Assembly (NCBI GenBank): GCA_034440575.1 | Contig: JAOTOL010001087.1 | Span: 161,501 to 225,500 of the forward strand | Source of the DNA: Imbricaverruca yamaguchii | Lineage: Eukaryota; Arthropoda; Thecostraca; Neoverrucidae | Length of the DNA: 64,000 nucleotides | Direction of reading: 5' to 3' | Shown: piece by piece, positions 11,216 to 23,569 of the stretch | Position numbering within the stretch: the stretch's first letter is position 1 | Layout of the letters: every line of letters begins with the position of its first letter | Notes under the pieces: generated by a model | What the model was told of the DNA's origin: nothing | The model's database searches: none | The model's input: only the letters and a program-made list of their open reading frames with translations | Program-made: the position numbers and the translations under genes

Positions 11216-11267
11216 CAACACAGAAGCTCGGTGCAGTCCCACGCTCATCACCACAGCACCACTAACC

Positions 11268-11676
11268 AAACTGCAGTGGAGTGTGTCTTTCTCACCGTCA
11301 CCACTGCACCAGAGTGTACCTTTCTCACCGGCACCACTGCACCAGAGTGTATCTTTCTCACCGGCACCACTGCAGTGGAGTGTGTCTTTCTCGCCGTCAC
11401 CACTGCACCAGAGTGTACCTTTCTCACCGGCACCACTGCACCAGAGTGTATCTTTCTCACTGGCACCACTGCAGTGGAGTGTGTCTTTCTCGCCGTCACC
11501 ACTGCACCAGAGTGTACCTTTCTCACCGGCACCACTGCACCAGAGTGTATCTTTCTCACTGGCACCACTGCAGTGGAGTGTGTCTTTCTCACCGGCACCA
11601 CTGCAGTGGAGTGTATCTTTCTCACCGTCACCACTGCACCAGAGCGCACCTTTCTCGCCGTCACCACTGCACTACG
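11268..11676. repeat. 33-bp minisatellite with 99-bp higher-order unit
   Basis: About 12 copies of a 33-bp unit containing TTTCTCACCGGCACCACTGC. Three unit types follow in a fixed order (ending ACCAGAGTGTACC, ACCAGAGTGTATC and AGTGGAGTGTGTC), giving a 99-bp higher-order repeat in the middle of the array. Confidence 0.93.
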
Positions 11677-11737
11677 CCGAGTTCTCTTCACCAGTCAGCA
11701 CACCGAATCCTGATGCCCGACCGCCTACACAAGACAG

Positions 11738-11862
11738 CCGGCAGTGGCGGGAGTTGGCGGCAGTGGCGGGGGTTGGCGGCAGTGGCGGGAGTTGGCGGCA
11801 GTGGCGGGGGTTGGCGGCAGTGGCGGGAGTTGGCGGCAGTGGCGGGAGTTGTCGGCAGTGCA
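11738..11862. repeat. 19-bp minisatellite
   Basis: About seven copies of GGCAGTGGCGGGAGTTGGC, alternating with a GGGGGTT variant. Confidence 0.95.
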
Positions 11863-12699
11863 CGGTGGCCGCGGCGGCTGCCCACTGACTGACGACCGCC
11901 GACGCGCCGTCTCCAATCCTGCCGGCGCCGACACGGCTGACGTCATCAGGCGGCCGGTGACGTCATCAGTCGCCGGCGGGTGAGATCGGTCGCCGACGCG
12001 AGCCAGCTTGTCTCCGATTCAGGTGACGTTTTAGCTGGGTAGAACCCCAACAACTATTAATTGAGACAAAACCACAGTCTCATCTAGTGATCTTAAAAAA
12101 AACTACCTCTGCCATGCAGGACAGTGAAATGTTCGCGCGTTTAACCACGAGATAGTTTATATTACACTAATTACATTTTCCTAGAATTGTATAATTTCAT
12201 TCTAGATATATCTAAATTTGCACAATTATTATAAATGCATTGACTTAAATAACCTAACGCATCAGTCGGGCCTAGGAAATTATTTGTATGAAAAAATCCG
12301 AGGATGCCATTTTTACCAGTTGACTCCCATTGTACCCAAGCTAAAATTGAAAGATTTGGCATGGAAGCTGTATATGTGCCCTTTTGTTTCCGACATGCAC
12401 GACTTATAGCAGCTTCCACAATTTACCATTTATCCATCACCTACATTAACAACTGCAATGCAACACAAGGTGAATATTTGGTCTGACGCCACGGCTATCG
12501 AGAGAAAATATCGTGTCACACTTAACAGGGCTGAGCCACCATCTTGCATCTTGTTCACCCGAGACGTCTCATCGGCCCCAGAAAACATTGGGGCTTTCAA
12601 GAACGTAGCGACCGTGTAGGTGGAGACGTATTTGGATTCGAAGTTCTCCTCGAGTTTGCATCTCGTTCACTATCGTCTCGAGTACTCATAGCAACATAA

Positions 12700-12800
12700 A
12701 TCATGAATATGGCATCACCAATATGGCATCATGAATATAGCATCACCAATATGGCATCATGAATATAGCATCACCAATATGGCATCATGAATATGGCATC
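12700..12800. repeat. 28-bp AT-rich minisatellite
   Basis: Three to four copies of a unit that alternates ATGAATATAGCATC with ACCAATATGGCATC. Confidence 0.9.
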
Positions 12801-14195
12801 GCACAAAGGGCGGAGGTGCTCAGCATCGCTGTCCAGTCGTACGGAATGTCACAAATTGGATGTCATGCAAAAGCTCATTACCCGGATTAGCCTGCCTATA
12901 AAAATTGAACGTCTCAATATAAACCTTGAAGATCATAATACAGTCTGGACGACGTGGTAGAACGCATCGCTACGGTATGGGGAAAATGCCACATTCCGAT
13001 GCCGACGCTCCAAGAAGAGCCCAGCCAGGCATGATGCAACGATGATTAGCGAGAATCAATCATAGCATACAACAAGAGTTACATTAGCCCGCCCGTATCT
13101 CCGGTTAGATCCTCACACTCCGTCTAGGGAGAGTTGAAGATCCACCTTCAAAACTAAACGGTGCATGAGCGCGAATCGGGCATCATTGGCGAGTTGTGCT
13201 ACACAATAACCTCATAGTTCATCTCACAGCAATTGTGAGACTCAGAATAACGCTTTTCAGAATAAAATTGATGTTTCAAATACATTTTGTATCCAAACTC
13301 GACCGGAGCATGCTTACATCGATCTGCGGAAATTATCCTATTAGGTTATGATGCCAGGGTGATACTCCTCCGTTATAACGGTAACACAATTGTAACAAAG
13401 TAATGAGCAAACGGGTACGTCGAACGGACAGTGGACATCCTCTTCTCCACCGCCTTCTCCATCCTCCGAGAACCACAGCATGATACGCACACTGACGAAT
13501 TCAGTCACGGGTGTCTGGTAGCTTGGTCCACCAGTACATAGCATTTGCAAAAGGTTTAAAAGTTGTTACTCCTAAAGGCCGTTCCAGTTTCACTTGACGT
13601 GCTGACTGTCTCAGCCGAATTTCAGGTCAATCGGATAATATTTAGAGATGGCTCCATTTTGACACTTTTGATGTTCGTAGATTAATGCAGGCAACCTAAC
13701 GATCCCATCCAATCCGCATTAACAGCTAACACCTCTGTACACCTTTATATCAGTAGCCATGCGACTATATTGATATTTTTCAACCTTTGCAAATGCCCTA
13801 AGCGTCATAGCAACGAAGTCAGCTGAGTTTAGACACAATTGCAGCTGTTTGCGCGCAAGCGCCTCGGCGACTCGGCAGGGAAGAGGCGTTACAGAGTGCG
13901 CGTTTCAGCGTGGCGAGCGTGGCCAGGTTTGAGCGAGGATGGTGCTGGCTGGTTAGTCGTTGTGTGGCAAATCGACACTTTGTGAGAAGTGACATAATCG
14001 GAAGTTAGAACGTCGGACTAGAATTAGTAATTTTTAATTGCAGTTTCAAAGTGGGAAAACATCGGAGTCAATCAATGTAGCGTTGATCTCCGGACCCAAC
14101 TATTTACCAGGCAGTTATATTTCGGGTCAGTGAATTTTGTACTCAGCTTCGCCTTTTGCCAGTGTGTTTTTGTCATCAGGACAAACATGCTCTTA

Positions 14196-14270
14196 CCGGC
14201 TCAGTAGCGTACTTGGATAATGCATATACTACCTGGAGTTCGGTGGGTCCGTGGTTCGATTATGTCTGTT
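14196..14270 (+). mobile_element. possible degenerate tRNA-derived SINE head
   Basis: A box-A-like CGGCTCAGTAGCG at 14198 and a box-B-like GGTTCGATTAT at 14252 are spaced slightly wider than in a standard tRNA. No second copy was found in the window, so this is tentative. Confidence 0.3.
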
Positions 14271-15574
14271 GGCAGAACTTTCCGTGGGCCGGCTCCCTAC
14301 CAGGAGTTGAAACAAGGTAGTGATCGCTGTGCCGCGGGCGAACGCTTACCAAGCGGCGCCTGCGGCGTTGGGGTCACGGACTTGATTCGCCTCCGAATCC
14401 GACTCGAATGAGACGAGCCAGACGAGACCGGGTGTGTGAGTGTGTACTTGTGCTTTGTGCCTTGGGTAATTCGTATTGCACTTGATATCTAATGAAGTGC
14501 TTTTATTCTTGCTATTTTTTGCTATTTATTGTTATTGTCCACGATTAAAGTACGAGCAGTAGGTATGGGCGCCAATGTCTATCTCAAGTTAGGATAATGT
14601 TGGATTGGATTGGAGATGCAAAACGGCAAATGTGCGAAGCTTGTTACCAGCACAAAACTTAGCCCAAGCGATCGCTAAAATACCCCAAGCTTACTCTGCC
14701 TTAACATATAGATAGGTAATATTAAGAATCGAACGTTCAGTGATGCGAAAAAGGCGTCGCGTTGACGGGTAGGGTTGTACACAGCAAAGCTATGGGAAAA
14801 AACGTGCATTTTGGAGCCACCTCTAAAAATTGTTCAAATGGTCCAATTTTTGGCATGGGAGCTTACCATGAGGTATGTAATAGGGGTACCCTTTAGGAAC
14901 AAGACATTTAAAACTTTTTTGCAGCTTGGACCTGTTTAGTGCCTGGGCTTCTGGCTTTCTAGCGTGCTGGATGCTACACTAAACGGTGCAGCGAAGAATC
15001 AGTGCATTCGGCTGATTTGGAGGGGACAGCGGCCCCCTCCCTCCCTTCCCCTTCGGCATCCGCCACTGGCACGTCTCGCCCTTGTTCATTAACGTGGCAT
15101 TCTCTAGCCGATGACACTCTGTCACCGGTAAAGAAAAAATAACCTTCAGCCATATCGCTAGTCGTATCTTCCTAGTCAGACGTAGTCTCAGCGGCAGCGC
15201 GCACAGGTGGACTCCCCTTGCTCCTTTGGAGGTGCACGAGCGCCAATGTACGGCTGACACCACCCCTCCCAAGTGCAAATGCCTGGTTGCGCCTCTCCGA
15301 CAACCCGAGGGTTCGACATGAGACCTCACGTGACCACTGTGGAGCCGTGACGTCACGACGGCGTGACCGTGTGCAGCCCCTCCAGTGTGCTTTATGTCAC
15401 GGTCTCTAGCATTGCCGAGCCCCTGCAGTATCCATCTGAAGCTCCACCGCCGACTGTGTCGCCACACTTCGATCGCCGGCCGCAGCGGAGCAAGCACTCG
15501 GACATGAGTGACATCTAGCGGCAGCTGAAGGAACTGCGCCTGGCGCGGAGCCGGCGCCGGCTGATCGTATATAA

Positions 15575-15649
<75 letters not shown>

Positions 15650-15899
15650 TATACATATACGTATACATATACATATATATAAATGTATATACATATACAT
15701 ACACATATACATGCATATATATATATATATAGATATATATATAGATATATATACATATATATACATATACGTATACATATACATATATATAAATGTATAT
15801 ACATATACATACACATATACATGCATATATATATATATATATATAATATATATGTACATACATATATATATCTGTATATATATATATAAACACATACAA

Positions 15900-15935
<36 letters not shown>
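15575..15935. repeat. AT/ATAC microsatellite with an internal duplication
   Basis: Pure (AT)n at about 15577-15640, then mixed TATATAC sequence. A block of about 90 bases containing ATACGTATACATATACAT and ATGCATATATAT occurs twice (about 15642-15735 and 15748-15840). Long Tyr/Ile frames through it are not genes. Confidence 0.93.
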
Positions 15936-15959
15936 GAGCGTCTTCTTATGTAGCTTATG

Positions 15960-16785
15960 TCTGTTTCCACAACCAAGCTATATTTTGGGCTCCTTATGCC
16001 AGTACCTTTAAACCAGTGATTATTTGTCGCCTTCAACACCTTTTCATTCCGGTCATTAGCTGTCACGTGAAATTATTTTAAGCGCAGTGTACTAGATTTA
16101 TGTGTTGCCTTCCCACTCGTGTTCGCTCGTGCAATGGTTAGTCAATTTATTTGCCCAGCTAGTACTTGTTTCGTCACACTGACACCCACGTCATCCGGGA
16201 ATGTCACGAAGACGTCCGCAGCAGGAATAACTGCGCGGAGGTCTCACCAATGCCGTTATGATTAGCAGCAGGTGTGCAGGGTCTACCTAAATCATCACGA
16301 CGCTGGTGGATAGGAAATCAAGCTGCACAACATCAGTACCGTCTAGGCATGCCAATATATAAAGCTGTGCGTTTTCGCCTTTTCCCAGATCATCACCACT
16401 GTGTGAGGGTTAGGCTTGATCATTATGCAATCGCTGCGTAATTCAAGACTCTGATGAACCTAGGCATGCATGGTCACTTTACGCTGTTCGAAACCACAAC
16501 GTTGTCATCGCCTACCGTAGCCACGTCGTACCTCACGCTCTTTCCAGATGAATGGTGTTGACATGACTTGCACTAGCATCACCACCATCGGGAGAGGTGG
16601 GACACGTACGGTGCGGTGTTCCCCACCCGCGTCATGTTGGTCCTGAAGGGTCACGAGTGGTCTCGGGGAAATTAAGAATGGTTATAATTCCGTGCAGTAT
16701 ATGGTCCAGAAAATGCTTGTGCTGTGACTTAAAGATTGCCTAGACAAGTGGGAATGCAGCGACCATTATCTAAACATAGCTATGG
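15960..16785. other. unique DNA, nothing recognised
   Basis: No gene, repeat or RNA signal could be supported here. Confidence 0.4.
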
Positions 16786-16786
16786 A

Positions 16787-16936
16787 CGAGTAGTCTAGAG
16801 ATAAGCTACCCGTCTCACGATCCAAATATTTTGGATTCGAGTCTCACCTGTCGCTACTCTTCGCTCGCGACCAATCGGCGTGAGTGCTTGGCGACGCTGC
16901 ATGACTCAACGATCGACGTGTAAAACTAACAACCAC
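16787..16936 (+). mobile_element. SINE family 1, copy 1 (tRNA-derived)
   Basis: The tRNA-like head has a box-A-like TAGTCTAGAGATAAG at 16791 and box B GGATTCGAGTC at 16833-16843. The body shared with the copy at 19.6 kb includes ACCTGTCGCTACTCTTCGC and CGACCAATCGG. The 3' end reads TAAAACTAACAA and runs into a short CCA microsatellite. The two copies are clearly related but diverged. Confidence 0.8.
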
Positions 16937-17265
16937 CACCACCACCACCATCTAAAAATAGCTGGCTGTCTTTCCGTTGAATAGCGAGTAGACGTGTAAG
17001 TCGTTTATCCATAGCCATTGGGCTATGTGATGGCTACATTTCCGTGTCACGGCACCAGACTTGACTTGTGCACCAACACCACACCAGTTAACAGCCGGCA
17101 TGGCCGAGACGGCCGTCAACTTTTTCGTCGGGCCGACGTGGGATCGGTGGGCAGGTCCGGCTCAGGCTCGGTACCCGGCTGGGCTGGGCGGGGGCCTCGT
17201 GAGTACCGACGATAATTGAGCTGCTCCTAGCTTGCATCCACTGACCCATACTGTGTAACGGCACT

Positions 17266-17662
17266 AGGTGGAGTAGTCGCCGTCCACAGGTGGAGTAGTC
17301 CCCGCAGAGGTGGAGTAGTCGCCGTCCACAGGTGGAGTAGTCGGCGTCCACAGGTGGAGTAGTCGCCGTCCACAGGTGGAATAGTCACCGTCCACAGGTG
17401 GAGTAGTCCCCGCAGAGGTGGAGTAGTCACCGTCCACAGGTAGAGTAGTCGCCGTCCACAGGTGGAGTAGTCGCCGTCCACAGGTGGAGTAGTCGGCGTC
17501 CACAGGTGGAGTAGTCGCCGTCCACAGGTGGAGTAGTCACCGTCCACAGGTGGAGTAGTTGCCGCAGAGGTGGAGTAGTCGCCATCCACGGGTGGAGTAG
17601 TCACCGTCCACAGGTGGAGTAGTCCCTGCAGAGGTGGAGTAGTCGCCGTCCACAGTAGTCGC
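17266..17662. repeat. 22/20-bp minisatellite
   Basis: About 18 copies of AGGTGGAGTAGTCGCCGTCC plus AC (22 bp), with a 20-bp variant AGGTGGAGTAGTCCCCGCAG. Every unit has CAGGTGGAG on the plus strand. Confidence 0.95.
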
Positions 17663-17954
17663 CCGGCGAAAGTCAGCGACGTCGCCCTGGCTGCCCAACC
17701 GAGCGCGATTCGGGGCTGCAGGCAGTTTCGCTCTTCGCGTACTTGCGTGTTGCTCCGGTTTTGCATTGAGCCGGGGTTTTTTCGGCACCGCCACCGGGTG
17801 CATGGCTGTGGCTTCTGAGGTGTCCTGAGGTGTCCTGAGTGGCTGAAGACGGGTCTACGGCCTTTGTTCTGCCACCTGGTCTGTCCTCGCGCTCCTCATC
17901 GTCACAAATCCGCACACGTCCCCACACCTTCGGTGCACCGGTCACATGTGATTC

Positions 17955-20010
17955 GCACAGACCCTCACACGCACTCACACACGCTCTCACACACCCTCAC
18001 ACGCCCTCACACACCCTCACACGCCCTCACACGCCCTCACACACCCTCACACGCCCTCACACGCCCTCACACACCCTCACACACCCTCACACACCCTCAC
18101 ACACCCTCATACACCCTCACACGCCCTCATACACCCTCACACACCCTCATACACCCTCACACACCCTCACACACCCTCACACACCCTCATACATCCTCAC
18201 ACACCCTCACACACCCTCACACACCCTCATACACCCTCACACACCCTCACACACCCTCACACACCCTCACACACCCTCACACGCTCCCACACACCCTCAC
18301 ACGCCCTCACACGCCCTCACACCCTCACACCCTCACACACCCTCCACACCCTCACACACCCTCACACCCTCACACACCCTCACACACCCTCACACACCCT
18401 CACACCCTCACACACCCTCACACACCCTCACACACCCTCACACCCTCACACCCTCACACGCCCTCACACACCCTCACACGCCCTCACACACCCTCACACA
18501 CCCTCACACACCCTCACACACCCTCACACGCCCTCACACACCCTCACACACCCTCACACGCCCTCACACGCCCTCACACACCCTCACACACCCTCACACA
18601 CCCTCACACGCCCTCACACACCCTCACACACCCTCACACGCCCTCACACACCCTCACACGCCCTCACACACCCTCACACACCCTCACACACGCCCTCACA
18701 CACCCTCACACGCCCTCACACGCCCTCCACACCTCACCACCCCTCTACACCCTCACACACCCTCACACGCCCTCACACACCCTCACACGCCCTCCACAGC
18801 CCTCGCACACCCCCCACACGCCCTCGCACACCCTCACACACCCTCACACCCTCATACACCCTCACACGCCCTCACACGCCCTCACACACCCGCCCTCACA
18901 CACCCTCACACGCCCTCACACACCCTCACACACCCTCACACGCCCTCACACACCCTCACACGCCCTCACACCACACACCCTCATACACCCTCACACACCC
19001 TCACACGCCCTCACACGCCCTCACACATCCTCACACGCTCCCACACACCCTCACACACCCTCATACACACCCTCACACACCCTCACACGCCCTCACACAC
19101 CCTCACACACCCTCACACCCTCGCACACCCTCACACACCCTCACACGCCCTCACACACCCTCACACGCCCTCACACACCCTCACACGCCCTCACACACCC
19201 TCACACACCCTTATACACCCTCACACACCCTCACACGCCCTCACACGCCCTCACACATCCTCACACGCTCCCACACACCCTCACACACCCTCACACGCCC
19301 TCACACGCCCTCACACACCCTCACACGCCCTCACACACCCTCACACACCCTTATACACCCTCACACACCCTCACACGCCCTCACACGCCCTCACACATCC
19401 TCACAGGCTCCCACACACCCTCACACACCCTCATACACACCCTCACACGCCCTCGCACATCCCTACACATTTTTACACGCCCTCACACATCCTTACACAT
19501 CCTTACACATCCTCACACATCTTGACACATCCTCGCACATCCTCGCACATCCTCGTAAATCCCCACACATCTGTGTGTTTGTTATTGGTTTTACGACACA
19601 TCGACCGTTGAGCCATGTAGCGTCGCCAATCTCTCACACCGATTGGTCGCGGGCGAAGAGTAGCGACAGGTGAGACTCGAACCCATAGCTTTTCGATTGT
19701 GAGACGAGCAACTTACCCCTAGACTAGACTAGTCACACTTTCTCACACACACTCACACATACGCACATATCGTCACACATCCCCACACATCCTCACAACA
19801 CTTTCTCACACACACTCACACATTCCCACACATCCCCACACATCCTCACACATCCTCACACATCCTAACACACCTCATACATCCCCACACATACTCACAC
19901 ATCCTCACACATCCTCACACATTCTCACACATTCTCACACATCCTCACACATCCTCACACATCCCCACACATCCTCATACATCCTCACACATCCTCACAC
20001 TTCCTCATGC
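17955..20010. repeat. 10-bp CCCTCACACA array
   Basis: About 1.6 kb of CCCTCACACA/CCCTCACACG decamers, interrupted at 19578-19732 by a SINE. Beyond the SINE the array continues to about 20010 as more diverged CACACATCCT copies. Ser/His/Thr/Pro frames through it follow from the repeat and are not treated as genes. Confidence 0.95.
19578..19732 (-). mobile_element. SINE family 1, copy 2 (inside the CCCTCACACA array)
   Basis: On the minus strand it reads box A TAGTCTAGGGGTAAG, then box B GGGTTCGAGTCTC (plus 19672-19684), then the same body as the 16.8-kb copy. It ends TGTGTCGTAAAACCAA followed by TAACAAACA. Tandem repeat lies on both sides, so the SINE inserted into an existing array. Confidence 0.85.
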
Positions 20011-20157
20011 TACGGAGAACTATATTATTTCCGAGTTATCACCTCGCACGAAGCCATCAATATTCAAGCATAAGAATAGTCTAAGATTAAGAAGAATAGA
20101 AGAATAGCCGCACGAAGAATAGTCTGACAGTCGTCTGAAATTATCACGTACTGCACG

Positions 20158-20282
20158 AGCAGCGACAGGAGCAGGAGCAGCGACAGGAGCAGGAGCAGCG
20201 ACAGGAGCAGGAGCAGCGACAGGAGCAGGAGCAGCGACAGGAGCAGGAGCAGCGACAGGAGCAGGAGCAGCGACAGGAACTC
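20158..20282. repeat. 18-bp minisatellite
   Basis: About seven copies of AGCAGCGACAGGAGCAGG. Confidence 0.95.
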
Positions 20283-20289
20283 GCTGCTC

Positions 20290-21000
20290 CTGTTGCTGGT
20301 GTCGCTCGCTCTTGCCAGCCGCCCACGCTCGGCCTCAAAACACGTCACAGCCCCTGGAGCGTGACGTCACCACGCTCCAGTGACCCCGACGGCACCCCGA
20401 GTAATCAGCAGTAAATCACGCGGTGTCCCTTTCCCAGCACGCTGCACGATCACGCTGGTGGGCACAGCCATGTGTGACGTCACGTATGTTGTGATCAGCT
20501 AACTGGGCGTTGGGCGTGTTCGGCAGCAGTTCTTGTTTTCGGTCAATTTTTGCGCCGTGAATCTAGAAATCCATTCTGGATGCAGATAGACAATTTTCAG
20601 AGTAGAAATTTCGGGGAAGTGTGTCAAGGGATCGCCAGTAATTATACAAAATTGCACGTTTTTCTTCCAAGATGTATTTTGTTAGATGTATCCCATTAAT
20701 CATTAAGATAATTATTACAAGCTCGTAGACCACAACGCTAATGGCAATAATATGGACTATGTTTCCAATTGTTTAGCAATAAAACTGTTCGGTTCCCTAA
20801 CCTATCTGTTTCAATGTGTGCAATCTGTTACAATTGCATTCTAGCCTCCATACCCAGGCTTTAAAGATCTTCGTAAATGACCACCATGGCAGTGTTTCAG
20901 AGTAGTCCAGGAACATTTATTATATATTTGCTATATATAATGGTCACGCTCTGCTCTCCGATGCTTTCAGTCTGCTTAGTATACACGGACGGAGCCTTGA
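20290..21000. other. unique DNA, nothing recognised
   Basis: AT-rich in the second half; no gene signal was found. Confidence 0.4.
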
Positions 21001-21017
21001 GCCCTAGTTCGTGATAT

Positions 21018-21035
21018 TAGTGTTACTACTACAAT

Positions 21036-21081
<46 letters not shown>

Positions 21082-21315
21082 GCTACTACTACTACTGCCA
21101 CTACAACTACTACTACTACTGCTACTTCTACTGCTATTACTACCGCTACTACTACTACCACTACTATTACTGGTAGCTGTAGTAGTAGAAGTATAAATGG
21201 AAGTGGTACCAGTAGTAATGACATTAGAATTAGTAGTAGTAGTAGTAGCAGTAGTAATAGTAGGAGTAGTAGGAGAAGTAGTGGTGGCAATACTAGCAAT
21301 ACTAGTAGTACTTTT
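21018..21315. repeat. imperfect ACT/AGT trinucleotide microsatellite
   Basis: (ACT)n from about 21030 changes strand sense near 21180 and continues as (AGT)n to about 21310, giving an inverted arrangement. Leu, Val and Ser homopolymer frames here are not genes. Confidence 0.93.
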
Positions 21316-21319
21316 AGTG

Positions 21320-23565
21320 CTGAAATTGACGAAGCCTGTTCTGCCGAACACAATTGTTGAGGACGTCGGAACACGTCGGAACATCACCGACGTGGCACAG
21401 ACCTGCGATACTCGCAAGGTTAACACGGAAGTGTTCGCTTCTAACCATTCACTTGTTCGAGTTCAATGTTTAGCGTCGACTAACAGGCTTCAGCCTAAGT
21501 CGATGGTAGTCTCCCACCCCACCCTGCTGCGGAGGAATCATGTCCTAGTCGGTAATGATATAGTCACACATCCACGCTCAGAGACAATGAGAGGATGTTG
21601 AATAGCGTGGGAGGTAAGTTTTGGATCGTTGCGTATTTCTGAAACAGAAATCGGCACGGTATTCCAGCTATCTGTGCGTGAAAACAGGCGCGCTGACATT
21701 AGAAATCAGCACTGATAAGCTTGGACGCCCTTTCCAGCTTTCGGAACGCACTGTCTCACACATTTGTTACGATTATCCGCGCTGAGTGTCTCGCTGTTGG
21801 AACTACATCCAGAAGCGAGATGTCGCAGTTCCGTGTGCTGGGCAAACTTTCCTTTGCGTGTCGGATATTCTAGCTGGTACGCTTCCCATGAGGGCAAACT
21901 GAGGTGTCACTTCATCTTTCCCTTGACACAAGACGTCCGTTTCTCTCACGGCGAAGCTCCGGATGCCGACCGGCCAGTGCTGTTTACTGCTGACTGGTCA
22001 ACAGCGACAACCCCCCCCCAAAAAGAGTAAGGTGGGAAAAATTTGTGCTTGAAAGACAAATCCTTTCCAACCGTAATATATTCCCACTAAAAAATAATGA
22101 ATACGAGAGTCAAGCGTACGATCATCAACCGTAGCGTACGAGAGCATCAACTGCAGTAAAGCATGCAAAAAACAGTTTCAGAAAAATACTTCAAGCATGG
22201 GCTCAGAAATGACGTCATACACTGGTAGCATAACATCGTTTGAGAGGGTTGCTCAGCACTTCCTGTCTATCTGGTCAGTCAGATCATCACTCCCTGTCTC
22301 GAGGAGCATTATCCCCCCCCCTATTATCTAAACTAATCGTCGCACGGAACCGAAGGAGGTGTCATCGGAAATGACTCAATAAGTAGGGCCCTAAACCACA
22401 CCTAATTTTTTTCCCTCAAAAGTTGGCGTCACTAGGGGATTTATGTGGTCACGACTGACGTCATGTTTTTACCTCTGAGGAGTTAATTTTTGGGAAGATT
22501 AAAAAACACGCTTGTAATGACAAAACGAAGGCGAAATCTATGGTGGCACCGAAGTGTTTGTGGACGTAAATATAAGATTATTGTGTTGAAGTTCTCAAAA
22601 TTTTTCGTTTCCCGCTTTATGAATTCATGCATCGAGATACACCTTTTGAAGTAAGCTTGCCTGATAAGAAGTGCTTACTTTTGCCAGAATCCTCGATTTT
22701 AGCGCTAATAGAAATTGAAGAATATATGAAGAAATTCAGTCAAGAAAAACTTCAAAGGTGGAAAATTCCATGGTGCCTTTTTGTTACACATCTAAATTTA
22801 ACCAAACGCTGAAACTGTCCTATACCTTTTTAATTGTACTGTGTCATTTAAAGCGTGACGTCTGATTGAACGTTATTGGAGGTGACCTCTGAGGTGAACT
22901 TGACCAACTCGGTGACCACGGATGACCTGACTTCAAGCCAGGTCACCCGTGACCAGGTCACCAGGACACAACAGTTCGGTAAACCGGCCCGTCCTGAGAC
23001 GGCGCGGGTCAACCAAAGGAATGATAAACGCCGTGCCATCAGAGGTCACAGCCAGGAGCACACCATGCGGCGCGGGCTTCCGATCTTGGCGGGAACACCG
23101 CTTCTGGGATGGCATCACCCGAACAGAGAGGTCGAATATCTCCCTGCCTACGCCAGGTATTCGGAACATCACCCTTCATTTGAAATATTCCAAGCGTTAA
23201 CCGTTTTCGTTGTGCTCCTTTGCAACTAATGGGCACACAGTTCCTCACCAGGTAATGATCTGATGTAGCACACCCTTTGTCCGTACGACCTGACTGGTTG
23301 GACCCCACCAGGTTTCGGATGTTGACAAGAATGCTCATATAGAGCAATTTAAAATAGGTCATATCGCACCCCTATCCGTATCCCGTATTTCTTGCTGAAC
23401 ATATCTCACCACCAGTGGACCGAGTTAGTGAGATTAGTAGGGAACATTGATTGTTCTGGACACTGATTGTACAACGATTTTTTTTCTGGTATCGTCCAAT
23501 ACAGGCATCGTGCAATATACACACCACACGTGTCACGTCTTGATCAGACCGTCCGACACACTCGC
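21320..23565. other. unique DNA, no supported gene
   Basis: Several short open frames (for example 21764-22030 and 22876-23229) lack any recognisable domain or splice structure. Confidence 0.4.
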
Positions 23566-23569
23566 AACC

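Larger units (their letters stand above)
11990..15560. other. mostly unique DNA, no supported gene
   Basis: No convincing coding sequence was seen. A short 28-bp tandem repeat (ATGAATATAGCATCACCAA) lies at 12700-12800. A weak tRNA-like element near 14196-14270 is listed separately. Confidence 0.5.

Noticed and set aside
15406..16066. Tyr/Ile-rich open frames
   Set aside because: Translation of an AT/ATAC microsatellite.
17839..19611. 590-codon Thr/Pro/His/Ser frame
   Set aside because: Pure translation of CCCTCACACA decamers; it is open in more than one frame.
20064..21374. Leu- and Val-rich frames that look like membrane proteins
   Set aside because: They are translations of the 18-bp array and the ACT/AGT microsatellite.
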